Shown here one piece after another: positions 11,771 through 22,140 of a stretch of 64,000 nucleotides of DNA. Numbering within the stretch: position 1 is the stretch's first letter; every line of letters begins with the position of its first letter. Origin of the DNA: Siphonodentalium dalli (lineage: Eukaryota; Mollusca; Scaphopoda; Gadilida; Siphonodentaliidae); the NCBI GenBank assembly GCA_032622095.1, contig CP136066.1, positions 199,186,064 through 199,250,063 of the forward strand, read 5' to 3'. The notes under the pieces are model-generated. The model had not been told where the DNA came from. It made no database searches and saw only the letters and a list, made by a program, of their open reading frames with translations. Made by a program: the position numbers and the translations under genes.

Positions 11771-11867
11771 CATCTTGACGGTAATGTATCTTGACTTATA
11801 TATTGCCACAAATATTTAAAAAATTAGTACTTAAAATGTGATTATGTATAAATTAAATGTTTTGACA

Positions 11868-12350
11868 TTGATCGTCTTATATCAAGTGTGTCATATATCA
11901 AATTGAACATGGTGATGGGGCCCTAATTATTGTGCATTATCATGGGGATTCTTTTTTATGACTCAGGCACTAGGGGTTGCGAAATATGAGACAATTAAAA
12001 ACAAATGGACCAAAATATGACATTTGTCCAATGACCTTGACCTTAGCAATTGACCTTGACCATATATGTCCTAGTGGCCCAGTCAGTTTGATGCACTATT
12101 GATGGCACAATGAGTTAATATCATTTCTTTGAATACAAGGCTCATTGTTTCCCAACAGTGGGATTTTTCAACTTTTCACAAAATATATGATGCCGTTGCC
12201 ATGGAAATCTAATTTTATCCCGACACAGGTCCTCCCATCCGGGCACCCCCACCAACAAGTTTTCCTTATAACTAAGCAACATATTTTTGAGGTTTCATGC
12301 TTTAGTCACTAAAGTCACACTATTGCGATTTGTTGGGCCTAAGGGACCCC
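11868..12350. repeat. Dispersed repeat, uninterrupted copy 2
   Basis: Same family as 11075-11770 and 51138-51605, without the foldback. It runs into the pyrimidine-rich tract that follows. Confidence 0.7.
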
Positions 12351-12394
12351 ACTAGTACGTTCTTCAGCAAAATTGAAGTTTTTCAAAGGCACTT

Positions 12395-12690
12395 TGGCTC
12401 TTGCATTCTCTCCTCCATCCTTTATCTCCCCACATCTCGATCTCTGTTCCCTTTTCCTTCCCATGTTTGCTCCGCCACCTCTTTCTTATCACGTATCCCC
12501 TCCCTTCATTTCTTCTATCTCCCATATATTAGTCCCTCGCTCTCCAACTGACTCACTTTCGGTCATTCTCTCGCCCCCCTCTCTATCTCCTTGCATTTGT
12601 TATTCATCCCAATCTGTATATCCTATCAATCTACCTCCATCCCGCGCTCACTTCTTTCATCCATCGCCCATGACTGCCATCCAATGATAT
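12395..12690. repeat. Pyrimidine-rich (CT) tract
   Basis: About 300 bp strongly biased to C and T on the plus strand (TCTCTCC, TCCCTTTTCC, CCATCC words). The Pro/Ser/Leu-rich frames across it reflect composition and show no family resemblance. Confidence 0.7.
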
Positions 12691-12907
12691 CGCTCTCACA
12701 CCACGTGGCAATGCTGACGCACACGATAACGCTTGCCGATTTTTGACAATACCATGCAACCCTGGTCCTGATAATTGTGTATGGTGTTGGTGGTCCCTGC
12801 TGAATTGACATGGCGCTGTTAAGAAAATATACTGTTAGTTATAAAAAAAATTTGACGTTCGCAGTGTTTGGCTAATTCGAACGAGTTGAGAGAAAATAGT
12901 GTATGTA

Positions 12908-12973
12908 TAAAATATTAGTCATGCATGGTTACGACATTGTTTGAACAATATCGTAACCATGACTAATATTTTA
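12908..12973. repeat. Inverted repeat, 66 bp
   Basis: AAAATATTAGTCATG and GGTTACGA...ATTGTT pair with AACAATATCGTAACC and ATGACTAATATTTT around a TG centre, with a 4-base extra ATGC in the left arm. It abuts the palindrome element beginning at 12986. Confidence 0.8.
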
Positions 12974-12985
12974 TGTGATATTTTT

Positions 12986-13356
12986 ACCCTGTGCCAATGC
13001 ATTCTCTTATATATGCGAGTCGACCATAGGTCGCCTCGCATATATAAGAGAATGCATTGGCCTAACAATTTTTATAATTTTTTTAAAAATAAATGTTTCT
13101 TACAAGTTTTAAGACATAATATAAAAAACATCCATTACCCTGCAGGGAACCCCACACATATATAGAAGCATATAGAAGAGTGTCGTCTGCTCATGTTTGT
13201 CTGGGGCTCTGTATGGGTGAAATTATAAAATTGTTAAAGAATACAAGAAAAAATTATTAAAAATTGTAAAAAATTGTTAGGCCAATGCATTCTCTTATAT
13301 ATGCGAGGCGACCTATGGTCGACTCGCATATATAAGATAATGCATTGGCACAGGGT
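12986..13356. mobile_element. Palindrome-ended element, copy A
   Basis: About 371 bp bounded by ACCCTGTGCC and GGCACAGGGT. Each end is a 69-bp near-perfect palindrome (12993-13061 and 13281-13349), both beginning GCCAATGCATTCTCTTATA and centred on a GTCGACC..AGGTCG core. The two palindromes are in inverted orientation. The interior carries CCATTACCCTGCAGGG, a TATATAGAAGCATATAGAAG word and A/T-rich spacers. No coding capacity. The outer TATGTGACCC arms seen in copies B and C are missing here. Confidence 0.8.
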
Positions 13357-13585
13357 ATAATATTCATCACTTTATTATGTATTACAAGTATATGATACCT
13401 GATTATTCTCCATTCGACGTTCAGATTATCCAAATGCTGCAAAAATGAAAACTTTAAATACAATGGTACATGTATTTAACAGAATCAGGTTTTTCAGCCA
13501 GCATCATGCACAAGCAAATTAGCAGATCCACTTATTTAGGGGTGAATCAGGGTGAATACCACTTATATAGGGGTGAATACCACAC

Positions 13586-13654
13586 CTTGGCAGCCTGGCT
13601 GGAAACCGGACTCTGACGACTGGCCGCTTGGACAGGGTATCAGCAGGGTCTCTC
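13586..13654 (-). CDS. Short Cys-containing exon, ephrin-receptor-like repeat?
   Basis: Seen: 69 nt (23 codons) between acceptor AATTTCTTACTTGCAG and donor AAG|GTGTGG, phase 1 at both ends. It encodes ETLLIPCPSGQSSESGFQPG then CQ, i.e. CPSGQSS..GFQPGC. The C-P-x-G-x-x-S pattern resembles the start of GCC2/GCC3 or ephrin-receptor-like Cys-rich repeats of secreted proteins. The GC content is higher than in the flanks. It shares strand and phase with the D8C and EGF-like exons, so it could encode part of the same protein (inference). It is short, so a chance exon cannot be excluded. Confidence 0.45.
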
Positions 13655-13672
13655 CTGCAAGTAAGAAATTTA

Positions 13673-13762
13673 GGCATGAATAATATAATTACAACCAATA
13701 TACAATGTAGGCTGACGTCATGAATAATATCATTACAACCAATATACAATGTAGGGTGACGT
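13673..13762. repeat. Tandem duplication, about 44 bp x 2
   Basis: CATGAATAATAT(A/C)ATTACAACCAATATACAATGTAGG(C/G)TGACGTC is present twice back to back, immediately upstream (minus-strand sense) of the short exon at 13586-13654. Confidence 0.9.
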
Positions 13763-13926
13763 CGTTCTGATAATTTGTTTTCCAAACATTATTTAATTTT
13801 GTTTTTAGACATAAAGTCTTATAATAACTTACTTCTGGTCACAGTGTATACTGAAATAAATATTATGTTGGAAACATGTGACTGGTAACAAAATTGTGTG
13901 AAATTACAACCAAATGGCAGTCCGAA

Positions 13927-15362
13927 ATATGTGACCCGCCATATCAAATCCAGTCGTAAGTCGGGATTTTTTACTCCGTGCCAATGCATTCTCTTATATA
14001 TGCGAGTCGACCATAGGTCGCCTCGCATATATAAGAGAATGCATTGGCCTAACAATATTTTACAATTTTAATAATTTTGTTCTTGTATTCTTTAACAATT
14101 TTTTAATTTTACCCATACAGAGCCCCAGACAAACACGCAGTGTTCGCGCTGGACCGAAAAAAACTTTAGCCAAATGAAAATTTTATTAGCCAAATGAAAA
14201 AAACTTTAGCCAAATGTTTTTTAGCCAAATTAAAAAAAACTATGGCCAAATTAAATCATCGTTTTCTGGTCGGTTCACAATTAATGACTAAAACGTCAAA
14301 TCTAACAGGCACAGGTAAAATACACAATAATTTAACTAATTTTGATGAACTACAAATATTTGTTTATCTATCATTTATTAAAATTTTCTCAATCTTTATG
14401 TGAAAGAGTGATTGGGGGGGGGGGGGGGTGTGGGTAACCCGGGATTGTCCTTCTTATAATGTCATTAATTTTTTGTTTTATATCAATATCTTTTTTTAAA
14501 TCATTAAATGTTAATTATCCTTGCGAAAATATTTAAGTGACATCTGGAAACTAATAACTTAATATTGTTACGCCATTATCAAATTGCAATTGGTCATAAA
14601 AGCATGCATATTATTTTGAATGTATCGGTATTGACGACAAATAGCCACAAAATATCTGTCGTGATTCACATTTGGCTGATTAAGTTATTGTCTTACACTT
14701 GGTGCTCATAAACCTTGGCCGTCATAAATACAATGTCATCATAAACATGCATTGTGCAGGAGTCCCGTGAGTGACCAGACAGACAATGGGGGATTAGCGG
14801 ATTAAATGTAAAATAATGATTTTTTGCTGTTTCGTGCAGAGTGACGGGTTTCCCTTTGTACTGTCCGCGATCGGGTTTCCCTTTGTACAGTCGGCGATAT
14901 ATTCCCACTTACGATGTTTTCGGACTAGATCGTTCACATCACAAAATTGAAAACCCACTTGCCAAAAATTCATGCTTTCAGTCTCCATTTGGGGTCAAAA
15001 AAGGTTTAGCCAAAAGTTTAGCCAAATGAAATTTTTATTAGCCAAATTCAAAAAACGATTAGCCATTGGCTAATTTGGCTACCGACAGCGCGAACACTGC
15101 AAACACGAGCAGACGACACTCTTCTATATGCTTCTATATATGTGCGGGGTGCTCCCTGCAGGGTAATGGATGTTTTTTATTTTATGTCCTAAAAAATGTA
15201 AGAAACATTTATTAAAAAAAAATGATAAAAAATTGTTAGGCCATGCATTCTCTTATATATGCGAGGCGACATATGGTCGACTCACATATATAAGAGAATG
15301 CATTGGCACAGGGTAAAAAAAATCCCGACTTACGGCTGGATTTGATATGGCGGGTCACATAT
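13927..15362. mobile_element. Palindrome-ended element, copy B (interrupted)
   Basis: Outer inverted arms ATATGTGACCCGCCATAT...AAGTCGGGATTTTTT frame 69-bp palindromes at 13980-14048 and 15240-15307 (the right one has lost one A in CCAATGC). The interior matches copies A and C but is split by the hAT-type element at 14138-15099. Without that insert the copy would be about 466 bp, the same as copy C (467 bp). Confidence 0.85.
14138..15099. mobile_element. Non-autonomous hAT-type transposon
   Basis: 962 bp with terminal inverted repeats CAGTGTTCGCGCTG / CAGCGCGAACACTG and an exact 8-bp target duplication CAAACACG (14130-14137 and 15100-15107). Uninterrupted copies of the host element have CAAACATG once at this site. 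CA(G)TG ends and 8-bp duplications are diagnostic of hAT. TTAGCCAAAT-type words are repeated next to both ends (at least four at left, five at right), as expected for transposase-binding subterminal repeats. There is no transposase frame. A 14-G run lies at about 14414 and a 25-bp duplicated word (GGGTTTCCCTTTGTAC) at about 14842-14895. Confidence 0.9.
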
Positions 15363-16060
15363 TATGGACTTGTTCGTGTGCGTGAAACTGATAAGTTGGT
15401 ATGCAGGCGCTGTGCCAACTGGAGGAATGTAGCATTCTCTTAAAGGTACTCAATTCGATCAAACGCTCCTAAATTACTATTTCTTTGGCTTCGGGGGTAA
15501 ACAATATTTGATTCGAGTCGAGGAACCCACCCGTCAAAGCTCAGATTGGTTAGATATCGATGTTTGAAATGGGCTGTTTCTGTTGCTTGTGGCCCAATCT
15601 TTCCGACGACCACGTGCTAAAAACGGACAATTTTTGCGGTTGTAAGTTGGATAACTCTAAAATCAAGTGTTTATTATTGTTAATAGTTACAACTTGATTT
15701 TAGCACGTGGTCGTCGAAAAGATTGGACCACAATCAATAGAAACAAAACCGGACCGGTACGCAACAACACATTTCAAACATCGATATCTAATCAATCTGA
15801 GCTTTGATGGGCGGGTTCCTCGCCTCGAATCAAATATTTTTTACCCCCGAAGCCAAAGAAATAGCAATTTGGATTGAGTACCTTTAACATCTCCGAAAAT
15901 CTCAAGCATACGACCGTTCCACACCATATAAAACATCGTGTGCACTACGCTCAATTGTAAATATTTAATTTCGATTCGGGACGCATCTATCGGCGATAAA
16001 CTAATGAAAACGATTTCGCCATCGAAAGTCACTTTATTTAATTAATATATAAGAATGACG
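15359..16060. repeat. Dispersed repeat hosting a foldback element
   Basis: Its flanks (TATTATGGACTTGTTCG...GCAGGCGCTGTGCCAA at 15361-15435 and CTCAATTGTAAATATT...CGATTCGGGACGC...GGCGATAAACTAA at 15890-16060) are collinear with 26474-26745, which lacks the middle. The middle is the element at 15440-15887. Confidence 0.75.
15440..15887. mobile_element. TTAAAGGTACTC foldback element, copy 1
   Basis: 448 bp whose two halves are almost completely inverted. It begins TTAAAGGTACTCAATTCGAT and ends ATTGAGTACCTTTAA. Arms share TTTCTTTGGCTTCGGGGGTAAA, AGATATCGATGTTTGAAAT and ACGACCACGTGCTAAAA over about 220 bp. No coding capacity. TTAA at both ends may be a target duplication or part of the TIR. Confidence 0.85.
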
Positions 16061-17243
16061 ATGGATGTGTAGTTAATATGGATATAATATTTGTAAAAAT
16101 AACTACTTTGAGCAAGATTATTCTTCATTTCTATTTGATTACCCTACCGGAGTGTTTCACATCACTTTAAGTGGGTGTGTCGTTCGAATCTTTAATTTGG
16201 ATACCCCTTCGAAATCCAATAGAAATGTTCCTGATCACTACTCACAAAAGGAATGCAAGGATCCGATCATTATAAATACAATTACCCATTCCCTTAATAA
16301 TTACTCATTGACGAGTAGTTCCGGTGGGAAATATTTAGATAATAATCTGAACATGTCCCACCAGTAAATACATGTAGTATTCCTTCTGCACTTGTATTAT
16401 TTCATTTCAATATGTTTGTCGTCTACTCATATTTCCCGAATACCACTTCAAATACACATGTAGACCATATCAACGTGATATGCTATCACTTGGGGAGAAT
16501 ACATTTTTTTATCAAAGGGTGACCATGGTTTGACTAACAACTCGAATTTACAGAAATAGCTTAATACGATAATTAATCTTCCCGATATTAGACCATTGAA
16601 ATATAATTGTAGTTTACAAATGTTGTCTATACGTTCATACGCTGGAAAGTTTGCACTGTATGTTTTTGCGGGTATTTCGTCATAGAAAACTCCATGGTGT
16701 CCGGATATGAACGGAAATATGCACATAACATGCACATAACATGCACATAACATGCATATTCACCAAAGCAAACGACATGAAAAGTTAAATTATGTAGTTC
16801 CACATGTAACGGTGCTACTGTAATTTGCCTCCAAATACCTGTATGATTTATTCTTGCGAGATAATTGCATGCTATTTACGGGAAATTCCGCTAGCTTCGC
16901 TACAGGTGGAACTACAGAGATTTTACTTCGCACGTAGTTAGCTGTGGTACAGTTGCATCTCTTATGATTGTTTCCGTTCATATTCTGGCACCATATCGTT
17001 TTCTACGACAAATTGCCTGCAAACCATACCGTGCAAACTTGCCAGTGTATGAACGTACCCTAAACACAGTCGATTGTTCGTGATTGCTAACACAAAACAA
17101 TAATCTATTGTTTACAGTCGTACCCTCTGATTGGTTGGAACAATGTATTGAAATAGGAAGATGTGACACGGGAATGTTTTTTTAAAGTTATCGTACCATC
17201 AATCTACCACCATTTTGTTTTGCTTGCATATTCTGGCTTACAG
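16061..17243. other. No firm gene; decayed inverted repeat 16629-17058
   Basis: The plus strand at 16629-16717 and the minus strand at 17058-16974 share TACGTTCATAC.CTGG.AAGTTTGCAC and ATGGTG.C..ATATGAACGGAAA, and an inner pair GTAGTTCCAC.TGTA sits at 16793 and 16915, giving a foldback about 430 bp long. A 12-bp word (ACATAACATGCA) is repeated three times at about 16721-16757. A 71-codon plus frame at 16152-16367 has no recognised relative. Confidence 0.5.
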
Positions 17244-17446
17244 GAGAGAGATTGTTTATTCCTCCATTCAATGGAAACGCTATGCACAAACAATATTTAT
17301 CCACATGCAGGGTTAGAGTGAAAGACAACAACTGGAATGCGTTGATAGCTACATGTTTAGAAAAACATAATTATTTACAGGAAGCCGATACAATAAATGT
17401 AGTCGTAACAAATACAAACATGTGGGTGAAAATTGATGCACAATAA
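17244..17446 (+). CDS. Candidate terminal exon, unrecognised
   Basis: An acceptor (TTTTGCTTGCATATTCTGGCTTACAG compressed here to its end CTTACAG) precedes a 67-codon open segment starting ERLFIPPFNGNAMHKQ and ending MWVKIDAQ then TAA. Composition looks coding-like (Arg/Lys, Asn, two Cys), but I recognise no domain. Entry phase is 1. A decayed partial copy of its last part lies about 270 bp downstream. Polyadenylation was not identified. It could be the last exon of a plus-strand gene nested in an intron of the minus-strand gene, or an exon carried by a repeat. Confidence 0.35.
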
Positions 17447-17639
17447 CCGCATATAGATGTAGGCCAAAAGGGGGCAGACATCAATCTAATGGGTATTCCC
17501 AAAACAAAAACAAAAAACAAAAAAACAGGGAGGGAGGGAGGGTTATCAAGATAAGCGACTGGCTTCGCCGATAAATTTATTGGAAAGAAAGTTAACACGC
17601 ATCCCTTCCGGCAAAAAATATAGTTATATATATTTAAAA

Positions 17640-17740
17640 ACAATTATTTACAGGAAACCGATACAATAAATGTAGTAGTAACACATACAAACATTCGGGT
17701 GACAATGTTTTGAGGCACAATAACCGCCATAGCCAAAGAG
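17640..17740 (+). pseudogene. Decayed duplicate of the 17244-17446 exon end
   Basis: AATTATTTACAGGAA.CCGATACAATAAATGTAGT.GTAACA.ATACAAACAT repeats the segment 17371-17425 with about 10-15% differences, then loses the frame (VTMF then stop). The following GCACAATAACCGC word is also shared, so the duplicated unit covers the exon end and its 3' flank. Confidence 0.6.
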
Positions 17741-17935
17741 TGGCGTTTTTCTGGTACTCTTTGCCCCTGCCAAAAAAAAATTGAGCCGGCCGGGAGGACA
17801 ATGTCTGGAACAAACACAGAATGCAAGTCATGCAGATGGATGCTGAATCATTGAAATTAATGAAAAGTCATGAACAAAATACTGACTTATGAACCACCAC
17901 AAAAGACAGCTGCCTCGCATGGGAACAGAAATGTG

Positions 17936-18463
17936 TAGCTAACTTTAACTACAACCCAAAAAGACCGAATCATCTCCCACCCCGACCTTTCCCAAAGGTA
18001 ACATTCTCAAGCGAAGATTGTCGTCGAAACCCAGATATACTACCTCGCTCAAGCATAGGCGGCAGCAATGGGTCACACGTCGAAGGTATGTCATAAACAC
18101 ATTTGAATACCACTTGCCCACCACTCCGATTTGGGCGTCAATAAATCCCAGCCCGACCATGGGAACCTGAAATGTGTAGTACAAAGTTAATGGACTTTGA
18201 CGACAACACAAAAGACTGGGAACAGAAATCTGTACGACATAGCTAAATTTAACTACAACCCAAAAAGACTGAATCATCTGCCACCCGACCTTTCCCAAAC
18301 GTAACTTTCTCAAGCAAAGATTGTGATACAAACCCGTAGATACTACCTCGCTCAGTCGTTGGCGGCATCAATGGGTCATACGTCGAATGTATGTCTAAAA
18401 CGCATTTGAATACCACCTGCCCAGCACTCCGATTTGGGCGTCAGTAAATCCCAGCCCGACCTG
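17936..18463. repeat. Tandem duplication, about 303 bp
   Basis: 17936-18160 and 18239-18463 share TTTAACTACAACCCAAAAAGA, GACCTTTCCCAAA.GTAAC, TACTACCTCGCTCA and CACTCCGATTTGGGCGTCA in order, with about 10% differences. No coding function recognised. Confidence 0.85.
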
Positions 18464-18914
18464 CCAACACGCAGCATCGGGTCTGTACTTTGTGTGGGTC
18501 CAGGTGATTGAAATTGAGGTATTCTTGAAAATAATTTGTTGGAAAGTGCCTGGTCAACGCTGGGTACCCATTTCGGCCAGTTCCATCGAGGCCCGTCAAT
18601 TCCGGGCCGACAGCCCAAACAAATTTAATACAGTCCGGATCGGGGCATAGCTCGGTGGGTTGGGATCTGGTGAATACGACATGAGGTCGACCACTTAGGC
18701 TATGTTTAAAATACTGGTTAGATATCGCAGTTTGCATGGGGGGGGGGGGTAGCATTGCCATAATTATCTGCGGACTGAATTACTCCCCCCCCCCCTTAGT
18801 TCAACTGGTGCAGGGAACAGCTCACTGATGCGAACGAACCCATAAAAATAATTCACGAAGAGTCCCCGGTAAAACTTGCATTCGGAATACTAGTAGTATT
18901 ATTGATTGATTGAT
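18464..18914. other. No gene seen; G and C homopolymers
   Basis: Contains a G run at about 18739 and a C run at about 18784 that could pair (50 bp apart), and a TTGATTGATTGATT stretch just before the piggyBac-type element. Confidence 0.4.
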
Positions 18915-18918
18915 TTAA

Positions 18919-19310
18919 CCCTTTACCCAACAGAAGGGCCCTGTGCCAATGCATTCTCTTATATATGCGAGTCGACCATAGGTCGCCTCGCATATATAAG
19001 AGAATGCATTGGCTTAACACATTAAAAATTATAAAATTGTTAAAGAATGTAAGAAAAAATGGTAAAAAGTGTTAAAAAAAGATTTTTTTTAGGCCAATGC
19101 ATTCTCTTATATATGCGAGGCGACCTATGGTCGACTCGCATATATAAGAGAATGCATTGGCACAGGGCATAACTGTAACCATCACAATGTGGTCAATGAG
19201 CCGGTTCCAATGATATCCATATTTGTATGGTTTTATTGAGACAGACCCAAGATAATTTAGGCTGTTGAAGCTTTATTTGGCCGGTTTTGGCCGGTTTGTT
19301 GGGTAAAGGG
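18919..19310. mobile_element. piggyBac-type MITE carrying the palindrome pair (copy D)
   Basis: 392 bp with inverted ends CCCTTTACCCAAC / GTTGGGTAAAGGG flanked on both sides by TTAA (18915-18918, 19311-19314), the target duplication of piggyBac. Inside lie the two 69-bp palindromes (18945-19013 and 19093-19161) with a shortened spacer that lacks the CCATTACCCTGCAGGG segment. The outer ACCC at the palindrome flank is replaced by GGCCCTGTGCC. There is no transposase frame. Confidence 0.85.
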
Positions 19311-19314
19311 TTAA

Positions 19315-20384
19315 TACGCAATAACCTAACAAAGTACAAAATTAGAGTGCTGCATGAACATATACAGAAGGACAGCTGTGTGCATGCGGCGCAATGACGG
19401 TTAAGTTAGTATACTTCGACGCAGAATCTGGTACATTATTTCGCGCGGGAATGGATATTGTATAAGAGACAGTCCAGAACAAAAGTGCCGCAATAGGGAT
19501 GATTGAAGTTTATTTTGTTGTCGATGTATGACTGACTATAGCTACATTATCGCAAAGAACAAAGTAAACGTTAGGAAGCTAATTTATAATTTTTAAGAGA
19601 CCAATTCCCGGAGAGTGGAGGTAACACAGCTGGTGAACGATTTTGTCATAAAAGGACCAATTAGCTCCCCTCGTGGCCAGATAACGAATGATGGATTGCT
19701 ATTTGATCATGGAAATTGCCACCATCGGATACTTCTCGAAGGACACCGACATGTTTACTCCGCAGACAGCAACCCACCCCTCGATTGTTGCGATGTTTTC
19801 GGTGCTGGCATGGTAATGATAAAAAACTCTACTCAACAGAGGTGTCAGTCCAGTTAGGTTTGCCTGTCCTGCTTCCCAGAGCGAACAAGGGATAATTTGG
19901 CATAATCGTTTCGCTTGGTCTTTATATATATATTGACCCTATACCGATCCACCAGAGGAAAGCAGAGGAATGTTAGCATTGCCGCGCTCAAGCAAAGGAA
20001 ATGGACCCCCCACCGCCTATATCCAAAGCAGAGTACATGTATAGATGCGCGGCCTCTGATTTGTACCGGGGCAGTGGAACTATTTCTGTGCATATGTGGA
20101 ACACGCGTGACAAGACGCGCGATCGCCGCAGTGGGTGTGTGGAAGGTGTCCCGTCTGGCTGCTGTCCCGGAGGAACGATCTTAGACCCACGAGTGATGGC
20201 AGCAGCGACCGGGGCTCGGCATGACTTCCTCCATCCTTCGAGACCCGCGCTCCAAGTGTAACGCACAACTGAAGGAGATGGGCCCCTGCCCTTCAGTGGC
20301 ATGTTGAGACGATTGCCGAAAAGAAAATGAGACCACGCAGTTTCGAACGGATATGGACAGAAATAAGCGGGATAAATTAACTAA
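19315..20384. other. GC-richer stretch with unrecognised open frames
   Basis: A plus frame at 19590-19857 (ends ...DCCDVFGAGMVMIKNSTQQ) and overlapping open frames on both strands at 19980-20300 stand out by GC content of roughly 50%. A possible plus acceptor (CCGATCCACCAG) lies at about 19951 and a donor-like GAAG|GTGTCC at about 20143. No family is recognised in any frame; they may be exons or remnants of an element. Confidence 0.3.
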
Positions 20385-20645
20385 GAGGCATTCTTAAAGT
20401 GACATGCCGGATATAATTTAAATGGAGATAACAGTTTAGAGACAGGTCATACCGAAAGTGACATGCCTGATATGAGCTAATTTAGACAACAGCTTAGTGA
20501 AATGTCATTCTTAACGTGACGTGCTGTTCGAATGATAAGTTAAATAACAGTATAATTGAAATGATGGTTTTGTTGAAAACTCGAAATTCATTCTTAAATT
20601 GACATGGTTGATAAAGGATCATGGGAGACAACGTTTGATTCCAGT
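20385..20645. repeat. Diverged ~60-bp tandem repeat
   Basis: CATTCTTAAAGTGACATGCCG...GGAGATAACAGTTTAG recurs about four times (20390, 20450, 20510, 20590) with substitutions. Confidence 0.65.
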
Positions 20646-20751
20646 AGTTATATTTGGATGTGAAGCAGTTTAAAGGAAAATGAGCATTAACAAGGATTAC
20701 TATTTGCTTTCAATATACCGATAATACATATATAAGGATGCATTATCCGAA

Positions 20752-21090
20752 TTAATGCTCCTAACGGGGGTAAAACAATAGTTGATTATAGTCTAGGAAC
20801 CCGCCCCGTAAAGCTCAGAGCGATCAGATATCTATTTTTGAAGTTTAATTGTTATTTCGTGAGATGTGCAATTATTTGTGGCCCAGAAAAAACTACGTCA
20901 AACAGACGGTCTCGGACAAAATTGCGTATGAAGATGGATAACTCTAAAAGCAAGTGGTAATCCGGCCAAATTTCGTGATACTCAAGTGGTAATACGGCCA
21001 TATTTCGTTGAAATTTTGTTTGGACAAATAACACGTTTGGGGAAATATGATACCAAAGTAGACAGTCTGATCTGATTGAGTACCTAAAAT
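20752..21090. mobile_element. TTAAAGGTACTC family, copy 3 (diverged)
   Basis: Shares GGGGGTAAAAC, AGCTCAGA.CGATCAGATATC, TTGTGGCCCAGA, ATGAAGATGGATAACTCTAAAA and the right end TGATTGAGTACCT with the other copies. The left end is degraded (TTAATGCTCCTAA). A CAAGTGGTAAT.CGGCCA word is duplicated inside. Confidence 0.7.
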
Positions 21091-21640
21091 GTCCATGCTG
21101 CTCCAAAAATTCAGAAGTTATCCCAAGATCTGTGTTGTAGACGAAATCATGCGTCGGATCACATGACTGTCACACATCGTAACAAGAAGTATAGTGTATC
21201 GATCACGGGTTAACCCGTGGACAACCAATCGATACGCATGGATAGAACATATAATGTTTGCACACGCAACCCGATCATGAATACGATCGCGGATCATGAA
21301 GTTCGCCGCGCCACTGAGAGAACACTGCGCGTTCAACAACTAATATACACCGAAATACGTCGCAGTTCCCGTATAATACAACGACTGTAGCGCGGTATTC
21401 TATGTATCGCGATGTGTTGTTGTTAGTATAAAGCCAAGCCCGTATTTTAGACGAAGACTTGGAATATTATTAAGTATATTCTACCACGATGTGTGAATAC
21501 ATCGTATAATAATTAATGTATAGTGGTTCGGTTTTACGCGCATTTATCTACATGTACATAAACATGTGCTTGGGTTTCACGAATGTTTGTTACATACAAT
21601 ATATTCATATATTTACATACTAAGTGTTGTCATCACTAAA
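21091..21640. other. No gene seen
   Basis: No exon or repeat structure recognised. Confidence 0.35.
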
Positions 21641-21954
21641 TCCAGCATTCTGATTGGTCGGCGCCCACGTGGCGAGTTGCAATTATTTCTCGGTGAATGC
21701 GCAACAGCTCATAACAACATCGATGCGTCAGCTCATAACAACATCGAAACGTCATTTGGGTTTGGAAAGACGAACGCGTAATGTTTTGGGCGCATTTGGA
21801 TTCGCGCAGGATTGACTTAATAAATCGTCGGGTTTCAATTGTTCCTGTTAACTTTTGCCAAGGGTGCTGTGGGATATTTTGGGCTGGTTTTGTCACGATT
21901 CACTTTTCGATTTAAATACATTTACAAAAGTGGCTTTTTATCTAAATGTATATA
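21641..21954. repeat. Dispersed repeat, copy 1
   Basis: Inverted relative to 61375-62110. Shared words include CGCGCAGGATTGACTTAATAAATC, GTTAACTTTTGCCAA, GGATATTTTGGGCTGGTTTTGTCA and ATTATTTCTCG. A 21-bp word (CAGCTCATAACAACATCGA) is duplicated at 21707 and 21728. Confidence 0.7.
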
Positions 21955-22140
21955 AATATAAGGATTAACTGTCATGTGGACTGTTTTATGGAGATGTAAC
22001 CGTGAGGTAAGTGGTCATAACTTGTATGTAAAACCCTTCGGGTTTTACACAAGTTTTCGTGTTTTACACAAGTTATGACCACTTACCTCACGGTTACATC
22101 TCCATAAAAACAGTCCACATGACAGTTAATCCTTATATAT
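21955..22140. repeat. Long hairpin, about 80-bp arms
   Basis: ATATAAGGATTAACTGTCATG...AAGTGGTCATAACTTGT is followed, after a short loop containing AAAACCCTTCGGGTTTT, by its almost perfect reverse complement. One arm recurs alone at 61773-61851. The arms contain GTAAGT-like words but no sign of a gene. Confidence 0.9.

Noticed and set aside
19590-19857. SPRY-type domain exon
   Set aside because: CCDVFGAGMV is only loosely like the GDVIGCGI motif and the rest does not fit.
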